64,000 bases of DNA from an uncultured Ezakiella sp. Its GTDB lineage: Bacteria; Bacillota; Clostridia; Tissierellales; Peptoniphilaceae. How positions within the stretch are numbered: position 1 is the first letter of the stretch; the number at the start of each line of letters is the position of its first letter. The stretch covers positions 1-64,000 of the forward strand of contig NZ_CALTVH010000009.1 of the NCBI RefSeq assembly GCF_943913045.1, read 5' to 3'. Made by a program: the position numbers and the translations under genes. A model generated the notes under the pieces. That model ran no database searches, had not been told where the DNA came from, and saw nothing but the letters and a program-made list of their open reading frames with translations. This document shows positions 58,414 to 64,000 of the stretch, one piece after another.

Positions 58414-60195
58414 ATGAAAGAGAAGAAGGAGAAGAAGTCCAAAGCTTTATGGCGGGCCTATGGTCTTGTTTTTAAGACTGCACCCGTCGTTTTGATTATC
58501 TATTTATTGATAATCACTTTGGCTGGGCTGGCGCCCACGGGCATGGCGATCCTCATGGGTCGCTTGGTTGACAAGACCATTGGTGCGATAAATGGCATGG
58601 CGACACGGACGGATGTCCTTTATGCTGCTTTACTGCTCATTGGTATAGCAACTTTTAATTTTATTTCCGCGCCCCTGATTTGGTGGCTGAGACAGGTGAT
58701 TACCTTTAAGCTGGACGGCGTATTAAATGAGATGATCGTGGACAAGCATTCGCGTTTGGCCTATTGGAGGCTGGAGGACAAGGAGAGCTTGGACCTGGTC
58801 AGGCAAATTGAAAAGTCAACTGTGGATTATTTTAGGGATTCGCTCATGGCCTTCCACCGCTTGGGCGAGGTTTCAATTGCGGCTATCTCGGCGCTTGTAA
58901 CCATAACCGTCTACGTTTGGTGGGTTGTGCCGGTGGTGTTTTTGGTAATTTTTCCTCTGGTTAAAATCGCTTCACGCGGAGCCAAGGAGACTTACGATCA
59001 GGCCAAGGCCCTAAACGAAAAGGCCAGGTATGTTGAGATGCTTGACAGCGTCCTTATGGGCAAGGAGGCGTCCAAGGAACGTTACTTATTTGATTATTCC
59101 GATCACTATACAAAGATTGACCGCGATAATTTTAGGGAGATCACCCAGGCCCAATTTGACGTGCAAAAGAGATGGTTCATTAGGTCAAAGACTTTTTCGT
59201 CTATCTTTTCACTGATCGTCCTGGTGGTTGCATTGGTGCTTTTGAAACCGGTTGGCAGCGGAGCTATGACCTTTGGTATTTATTCATCGGTCATCGCCCT
59301 GGTTGCGTCACTCGTTAATCAGGTTGGCTGGACCATTCCAAGTGCCATGGATTCCTTTACGCGGACTTCATTATTCTTTAATGACTTTTACAAATTTATG
59401 GACTTTGAAGAGGAGTCAGAAGGTCTGGAAAGGCCTGCCATTATTCCTGATTTTAAATCTTTGGAATTTAAGGACGTTCACTTTACTTATCCGGGGACAG
59501 ACCGGGAAATTTTGAAGGGGATGAATTTCAAGATGGATGCCGGCCACCATTATTCGCTGGTTGGTGAAAACGGTTCGGGTAAGTCGACTGTTATCAAGCT
59601 TATGCTTGGATTGTACGACAATTACGACGGCCAAATTTTAATCAATGGCGAGGATGCCAGAGACCTTCCGCTAAATGTCCGCAGGTCAATTTTCTCTGCA
59701 ATCTTCCAAGACTATACAATTTTTGGGACATCTATTAAAAATAACATCGCTATGGGCTTTAAAGATCGTGAAGCAAAGGTTGATGAGGCCATTGACGATT
59801 TGGATTTAAGAGAAATGGTTAACAAGATGCCGGACGGCATTGAAACTGAGATCGGCAAGCTGGACGACAAGGGTCTAGACTTGTCGGGCGGCCAAAGGCA
59901 GAGGATCGCTTTGGCGCGGGCCATTGTTTCCGACTCGCCGGTCGTTATCCTTGACGAGCCGACTGCAGCCATGGACCCCATGAGCGAGTCCAAGCTCTAC
60001 GAAAAGATGAGCAAGATCACAAGTGGGCGGACGACGGTTTTCATTTCCCACAGGCTGGGATCGACCTCCCTGTCCGACAAGATTTTCCTATTTAAGGACG
60101 GCCGTGTTTTCGAAGAGGGCAGTCACGACCAGATGATGGCACTTAATGGCGACTACTACGCCATGTATTCTTCACAAAGGGAGTGGTATTCATGA
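58414..60195 (+). CDS. ABC exporter half-transporter A (membrane plus ATPase)
   Basis: The 593-residue protein has six membrane helices (about residues 15-320) and an ATPase with Walker A VGENGSGKSTVIKLML, a Q-loop FQDYTIFG, signature LSGGQRQRIALARA, Walker B VVILDEPTAAMD and switch histidine SHRLGS. It forms a heterodimer with the next gene product. Substrate could be a peptide, lipid or drug, and no precursor gene or regulator lies beside it. GGAGAGG precedes the ATG. Confidence 0.9.
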   Translation: MKEKKEKKSKALWRAYGLVFKTAPVVLIIYLLIITLAGLAPTGMAILMGRLVDKTIGAINGMATRTDVLYAALLLIGIATFNFISAPLIWWLRQVITFKLDGVLNEMIVDKHSRLAYWRLEDKESLDLVRQIEKSTVDYFRDSLMAFHRLGEVSIAAISALVTITVYVWWVVPVVFLVIFPLVKIASRGAKETYDQAKALNEKARYVEMLDSVLMGKEASKERYLFDYSDHYTKIDRDNFREITQAQFDVQKRWFIRSKTFSSIFSLIVLVVALVLLKPVGSGAMTFGIYSSVIALVASLVNQVGWTIPSAMDSFTRTSLFFNDFYKFMDFEEESEGLERPAIIPDFKSLEFKDVHFTYPGTDREILKGMNFKMDAGHHYSLVGENGSGKSTVIKLMLGLYDNYDGQILINGEDARDLPLNVRRSIFSAIFQDYTIFGTSIKNNIAMGFKDREAKVDEAIDDLDLREMVNKMPDGIETEIGKLDDKGLDLSGGQRQRIALARAIVSDSPVVILDEPTAAMDPMSESKLYEKMSKITSGRTTVFISHRLGSTSLSDKIFLFKDGRVFEEGSHDQMMALNGDYYAMYSSQREWYS

Positions 60196-61964
60196 AGGGA
60201 ATCGTAAAATTTTTCAAAACAATTAAGGAACTCAGACCCCTAGCCATCAAGCCCGCCATCAGGGAAAACCGAGGCGACTTTTGGCTGATGACCATTTCAA
60301 ATTTCCTCCAGTGCATGCTTTTGGCGGGAAATATTATCGTTCAAGCATTTTTTTACCAAAGGATAAACGACTATATAAACGGGGGGCCGTTGGCATCTGC
60401 AGTTATAGGCGCCCTGGTCTTTGCGGCGGTTTTAATTATCCAACAGGTATTAAACGCCCTGGTAAATTATTCGATCAATAAATTTATATCTTTTGCGGGC
60501 AAGACTGCTCAAAATCAATTGATGACCAAGGTTTCAAAGCTAAAGCCGATTTATTTTGAAGACCCCGAAAAGCTTTTGCAATTGTCCAGAGCCCAACAGG
60601 GGGCCTACGATACCATGGTTTTTGCCGGACTCTTTAATATGGCTGTGTTCGGTTACATTCCATACTTCGTGACCATGACCTGGTATATGGCGTCCAAAAA
60701 TGCCAGCCTGGCTTTGATTCTGCCGATTTTGTTTTTGCCGGCTGTGATTGGCTACATTTTTAGGATGAAGATTATCATCAAGCTCAAGCAAGAGTTAACG
60801 AAAATCACCCGTGTCCGTGACGAATACAGGACTTATATTATTGGTCCTGCAGCCAAGGAAATGCGGATGGGAGGTTTTTACAATTTCCTCCACAGCAACT
60901 ACAACACCGGTTGGGACAAGGCGAAAAAAGCCAATTTAAGAGGAGCAGGCAAGATATTTGCCGTGGATTTGACCTTAAAAATCATTACATCTATGGCCTA
61001 TGCGGCCGTAATCTACTTGATTTTAAGGGCTACACTCTTGGGCGACTCGGGCGCAGGATTTTTGGCAGCGACCATCTCCTCAGTCCAATTTATGTTCGGC
61101 ATTATGGAAGAGTTTATGCAAAACTCCATCGGATCGCTGGCCGACAAGTACGGGGGTATTTCTTTCTTTATTGATATGATGAAGGCAGAGGAAGCATCTT
61201 TTGGCACTGACATGAGCCCAATCGAAAAAATTGAGATTAAAGACCTGTCTTTCAGATATCCAAACACAGAGACCTATGCGGTTAAGGACGTGGATTTGAA
61301 TTTAGAAAAAGATAAATTAATCGCAGTTGTTGGTGAAAATGGTTCGGGCAAGTCGACACTCTTAAAACTTGTCCTTGGACTCTTTGACCCAGAATCCGGC
61401 GAGGTCAAATACTATAGCGAGGGCGGCAGGGAAATCCCTGATCCAAACTTGCGGGAAAAATCCTCGGCCATCTTCCAAGATTTTTATAAGTATAAGATGC
61501 GCCTGGACGAAAATATCGAGATCTCAGATTTAAATAAAAAAGACGATTTTGGTATTGCTTTGACAAAGGCGGGCTTAAATAAAAATCTGCCCATCTTCCC
61601 AGAGGGAGGGGCGACTGTTTTATCACGCCAATTTAACGGAACGGATATTTCTGGCGGCCAATGGCAAAGGGTGGCCATCGCTCGTGGCGTCTATCGCGAC
61701 CGCGACATAATCGCCTTTGACGAACCAACAGCCGCCATAGACCCACTGGAAGAATCTGCACTCTACAATAAACTCCGCGAAATCTCTGAAGGCAAAATTG
61801 GCCTACTTATAACCCACAGAATCGGCTCAGCCCGTATTGCCGACGAAATCGTCGTCATGAATGGCGGCAAGGTAAGTGAGAGGGGCACGCATGAAGAGTT
61901 GATGGAACGCAGAGGGGAATACTTCTCCATGGTTAACGCACAGGCCAAATGGTATGAAAAATAA
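60192..61964 (+). CDS. ABC exporter half-transporter B (membrane plus ATPase)
   Basis: The 590-residue partner has the same architecture. It shows Walker A VGENGSGKSTLLKLVL, a variant signature SGGQWQRVAIARG with Trp in place of Arg, Walker B IIAFDEPTAAIDP and switch THRIGS. Its start at 60192 overlaps the stop of the first gene in ATGA. A GTG nine bases earlier is less likely. A structured repeat begins directly after the stop codon. Confidence 0.9.
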   Translation: MKGIVKFFKTIKELRPLAIKPAIRENRGDFWLMTISNFLQCMLLAGNIIVQAFFYQRINDYINGGPLASAVIGALVFAAVLIIQQVLNALVNYSINKFISFAGKTAQNQLMTKVSKLKPIYFEDPEKLLQLSRAQQGAYDTMVFAGLFNMAVFGYIPYFVTMTWYMASKNASLALILPILFLPAVIGYIFRMKIIIKLKQELTKITRVRDEYRTYIIGPAAKEMRMGGFYNFLHSNYNTGWDKAKKANLRGAGKIFAVDLTLKIITSMAYAAVIYLILRATLLGDSGAGFLAATISSVQFMFGIMEEFMQNSIGSLADKYGGISFFIDMMKAEEASFGTDMSPIEKIEIKDLSFRYPNTETYAVKDVDLNLEKDKLIAVVGENGSGKSTLLKLVLGLFDPESGEVKYYSEGGREIPDPNLREKSSAIFQDFYKYKMRLDENIEISDLNKKDDFGIALTKAGLNKNLPIFPEGGATVLSRQFNGTDISGGQWQRVAIARGVYRDRDIIAFDEPTAAIDPLEESALYNKLREISEGKIGLLITHRIGSARIADEIVVMNGGKVSERGTHEELMERRGEYFSMVNAQAKWYEK

Positions 61965-62100
61965 TTTGTTGCTAAAATTGCGCCTTTTTGCAGTGTTCGA
62001 CTTTTTCGTCACTGCGGCGTAGGCTCTACTACGCCTCATTCCTAAAAAGTCTCAAGCTACAAAAATCCATCAATTTTATCTAACAAATTTTGTGTAGAGT
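61965..62100 (+). repeat. Post-stop structured repeat, copy 3
   Basis: GACTTTTT (61999-62006) pairs with AAAAAGTC (62044-62051). The inner helix is GGCGTAG/CTACGCC, different from GCTGTAC/GTACAGC in copy 1 but paired. The CAAGCTACAAAAATCCATCA tract follows, nearly identical to copy 1. Confidence 0.7.
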
Positions 62101-62120
62101 AGAATCTCATCGAAATTCCG

Positions 62121-62240
62121 AAGCCCTAGCCCAAGAGACAAGTCCTCATGGACGCCGTCGATTGGCTAGCAGGTCTTGTGTCAGAGATTCCCAAGAGAAC
62201 GAGTGTAACGATGTTCGATTGGTGAATCTTACGGCCATAG
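62121..62240 (+). repeat. Repeat E: partial long-form element with two tandem-GA units
   Basis: CTAGCCCAAGA (62126-62136) to GATTGGCTAG (62160-62169) forms one unit. AGATTCCCAAGA (62185) to GATTGGTGAATCT (62217-62229) forms the next. The order and sequence match repeat D closely, but the CACGCAACCT part is missing. Confidence 0.65.
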
Positions 62241-62311
62241 CAAATTTAGAGAGGGATAAAGTCGAGAGAAGATAAGGAAATATAAAAAACAAAAAATAAC
62301 GCGAAGCGTTG

Positions 62312-62334
62312 GTAGTGGCCACTTTATTGTGGCC
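62312..62334 (+). repeat. Short REP-like palindrome downstream of repeat E
   Basis: A GTAGT foot precedes GGCCAC-TTTATT-GTGGCC. AAAACAAAAAATA and TATTTTTTGTTTT form an outer helix. Confidence 0.82.
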
Positions 62335-62409
62335 ATATTTTTTGTTTTCCTCATCCTACAAAAATCTATCAATTTTATCTAACAAATTTTGTATATAGAT
62401 GATAAGAAG

Positions 62410-62437
62410 GCAATCATTAAATTTTGATTGCTTTTTT
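62410..62437 (+). terminator. Terminator downstream of the ABC exporter and repeat E
   Basis: GCAATCA and TGATTGC form a stem with an eight-base loop, followed by TTTTTT. No gene lies between 61964 and this point, so the exporter mRNA or a separate RNA may extend through the repeats to here. Confidence 0.75.
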
Positions 62438-62695
62438 GATGGGGGAGTTTTCCTAATTAATATTTACATATATTTAAGATAAGGATATAGATTTTTTTGT
62501 GTAAAATAATTGTTCTTGGTGTTTGGCATTTATATGGGAAGTTAGGTTGAGCTTACAAGCCTAAGCCGTAGAGTGAATAAAATTGTATTATAAGCTCTAT
62601 ATGTTTAGGTGTTTATCGCAACTTATAAAAGGCCATATACACCTAGATATGAGCATGTATCAATAATTAAATTATTTTAATATTTACATTTTCTA
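62438..62695. other. Non-coding spacer with one long hairpin
   Basis: No gene is recognised. TAGGTGT (about 62606-62612) and ACACCTA (about 62639-62645) can pair with AT-rich extensions around them. Whether it is functional is unknown. Confidence 0.35.
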
Positions 62696-62724
62696 TTGAC
62701 TTATAGTTAGCCAAGGCTTATAAT
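62696..62724 (+). promoter_or_regulatory. Promoter of zinT-znuA
   Basis: TTGACT (62696-62701) and perfect TATAAT (62719-62724) are 17 bases apart. Confidence 0.8.
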
Positions 62725-62740
62725 AGTTGTTGAGTGATAT

Positions 62741-62755
62741 TGATAATGATTATCA
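62741..62755. promoter_or_regulatory. Fur-type operator of zinT
   Basis: TGATAATGATTATCA is a perfect 7-1-7 inverted repeat, the classical Fur box pattern. It lies just downstream of the predicted transcription start. For zinc genes a Zur protein of the same family is the expected binder. Confidence 0.8.
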
Positions 62756-62780
62756 AAAAACATATCACAAGGAGATTTTT

Positions 62781-63452
62781 ATGAATAATTTAAAAAGATT
62801 TTTACTAGCAGGGCTTATTGTTCTAACTGGATTAGTAGCAGCCTGCTCAAAGCCAGCAGAAAAAGGTGGTGAGCCAAAGGCTGAGACAAAGCAAGAAGCT
62901 AAGACAGAAGAAAAGAAAGATGATCACGATCACGATCATGCAGAAATCAACAAAGAAGACGTTTCTCTTGATATGTGGAAGGGCGATTGGAACTCAGTAG
63001 ATGCTTACTATGATGATCCAGTTGTTAAAGAAGCTATTGAAAAAGCTGCAAAAGAAGAAAACATTACAGTCGAAGAATTCATCGCAAATATCGATGTACG
63101 TAGAAAGACAGATTACAAGGGTCTATCAATTGATGGCGACACAATTACTTTCTATGACGGAAAGGTTGGAGAAGGCAAAGAAATTGCATCTGCAAAATAT
63201 GTTTTAAAAGATATTCTTGAAGTTCCACATGGCAGCAAGACTTTAAACTGGTTTGTATTTGAAACTGACTCAAAGGATGTTAAGCCATTGGTTGGTCTTA
63301 TGCAAATTCACGGTGAAGATCACCTTGCCCACTATCATACAAGGTTTGCTGATTCAATTGAAGAAATTAAAGATGAAGACAGCAAGCTATATCCAACTTA
63401 TGTTCGTACTTCAACATCAAGTGAAGATGTTGCTGAAGAGTTAACAGAATAA
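62781..63452 (+). CDS. zinT: ZinT-like zinc-binding lipoprotein
   Basis: ZinT captures zinc outside the membrane and hands it to ZnuA. The 223-residue product has a lipoprotein signal (LTGLVAAC, cysteine about 21), a His/Asp-rich stretch DDHDHDHAE near residue 50 and the ZinT calycin domain (VSLDMWKGDWNSVDAYYDD, YKGLSIDGDTITFYDG, LMQIHGEDHLAHYHTRFAD). The conserved histidines are present. AAGGAG precedes the ATG, and a Fur-type operator lies in the leader. Confidence 0.92.
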   Translation: MNNLKRFLLAGLIVLTGLVAACSKPAEKGGEPKAETKQEAKTEEKKDDHDHDHAEINKEDVSLDMWKGDWNSVDAYYDDPVVKEAIEKAAKEENITVEEFIANIDVRRKTDYKGLSIDGDTITFYDGKVGEGKEIASAKYVLKDILEVPHGSKTLNWFVFETDSKDVKPLVGLMQIHGEDHLAHYHTRFADSIEEIKDEDSKLYPTYVRTSTSSEDVAEELTE

Positions 63453-63463
63453 TTGGGTTCTAG

Positions 63464-64000
63464 ATGAAAAGGGGAAAATTTTTTTTAATTGGTTTTTTCC
63501 TTGTACTTTTCACATTAGTTTCGTGTAGAAACATTGAAGATGGAAGCGGCACCAAAGAAAAACCTTTAGTGTACGCTTCTTTTTTTCCTATATATGACCT
63601 TACAAAAATGATTGCGGCGGATGATGTTGAACTAAAGAGTTTTATGCCGACAAGTGCGACTGTGCATGATTGGCAACCGACGCCTCGCGATATCAAGCGT
63701 TTATCAGAAGCGGACTTGCTTATTATTAATGGGGCGAATGCAGAGAGATGGGTTGATAAGGTTCAAGAGAATTTGCCGGACTTAAAGATTGTCAGGCTGT
63801 CTGATAATGTCGACTTGATTAGCTATACTGGTGCGGCAAGTCTTGGTGATTTTCAATTGATGACGCGCTATGATTTCAAGGACAAGACAAATAATATTTT
63901 ATTTGGTCACACTCATGAAGAGTATTTGCGTTTGGTTTTCAAAAAAGACGATGGCACAATGTCTCAAGACGAGCTTGTAAATCTTGGAAAGAAGCTGATG
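63464..64000 (+). CDS. znuA: Zinc ABC transporter substrate-binding lipoprotein ZnuA, partial
   Basis: I translated this frame directly. It is open from 63464 to the window edge (179 codons). It has a lipoprotein signal (LVLFTLVSC, cysteine 21) and a cluster A-I binding domain: VYASFFPIYDLTKMIA, the metal histidine in ATVHDWQPTPRDIKRLSEADLLIING and a second candidate FGHTHEEY. The gene starts 11 bases after zinT and shares its promoter. The 3' end and the transporter genes lie outside the window. Confidence 0.9.
   Translation, partial: MKRGKFFLIGFFLVLFTLVSCRNIEDGSGTKEKPLVYASFFPIYDLTKMIAADDVELKSFMPTSATVHDWQPTPRDIKRLSEADLLIINGANAERWVDKVQENLPDLKIVRLSDNVDLISYTGAASLGDFQLMTRYDFKDKTNNILFGHTHEEYLRLVFKKDDGTMSQDELVNLGKKLM

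Noticed and set aside
13785..62400. CRISPR array
   Set aside because: The repeats are few per locus, differ in stem sequence, are not evenly spaced, and no cas gene is present.

Overview
This is a low-GC Gram-positive anaerobe chromosome segment containing the replication origin. dnaA, dnaN, an S4-domain gene, recF, gyrB and gyrA lie in the usual order, with parA/parB and three parS sites about 15 kb upstream. Protein styles (DUF4446 near parB, NfnAB, CbiMNQO, many small lipoproteins, stalk-domain proteins, no sporulation genes seen) point to Tissierellia/Peptoniphilaceae. That is inference from family resemblance, not a database match.

Layout. 1-0.7 kb: start of a CopY-type repressor with its operator, then spacer. 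0.7-7.6 kb: HD hydrolase, membrane protein, a BtuFCD-type corrinoid importer (- strand) and, divergently, a cobalamin riboswitch driving the cobalt ECF transporter cbiMNQO. 7.6-13.7 kb: parS sites, parAB, PhzF, cyclohydrolase, class V aminotransferase, DUF4446, apt. 14.4-23.9 kb: exported and lipoprotein genes, patatin, ArsC-like, a broken GNAT gene, Nudix, PepSY lipoprotein, and fur with split chrA. 24-33 kb: oriC/dnaA-gyrA. 33-41.3 kb: a tightly packed run of STAS protein, anti-sigma-like protein, sigma factor, CitG-CitX fusion, NfnAB, DUF5317, CapA, RluA and lipid kinase. 41.7-46.6 kb: an accessory patch (J-domain, HIRAN, DUF262/DUF1524, SseB-like, broken RhuM). 46.7-51.7 kb: an AT-rich, probably acquired, riboswitch-controlled corrinoid-type importer with a lipoprotein and a HutW/ChuW-like radical SAM enzyme. 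51.8-58 kb: stalk/NPCBM protein, PNPOx-like, HAD, a third riboswitch-controlled BtuFCD, Maf. 58.4-64 kb: heterodimeric ABC exporter, ZinT, start of ZnuA.

Metal and cofactor uptake dominates: one cobalt transporter and three BtuFCD-type importers, three cobalamin riboswitches, zinc capture and a Fur-type operator. No corrinoid biosynthesis genes are visible here, which fits salvage.

The most unusual signal is not protein coding. Intergenic spaces carry a family of REP-like palindromes (a GTAG foot, a 6-7 bp stem with compensatory changes, a TTTAT loop). In four places the short loop is replaced by a 120-210 nt domain with conserved blocks and covarying helices, and short copies sit nested inside the hairpins of long copies. 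I know of no description of this two-form, nested family.
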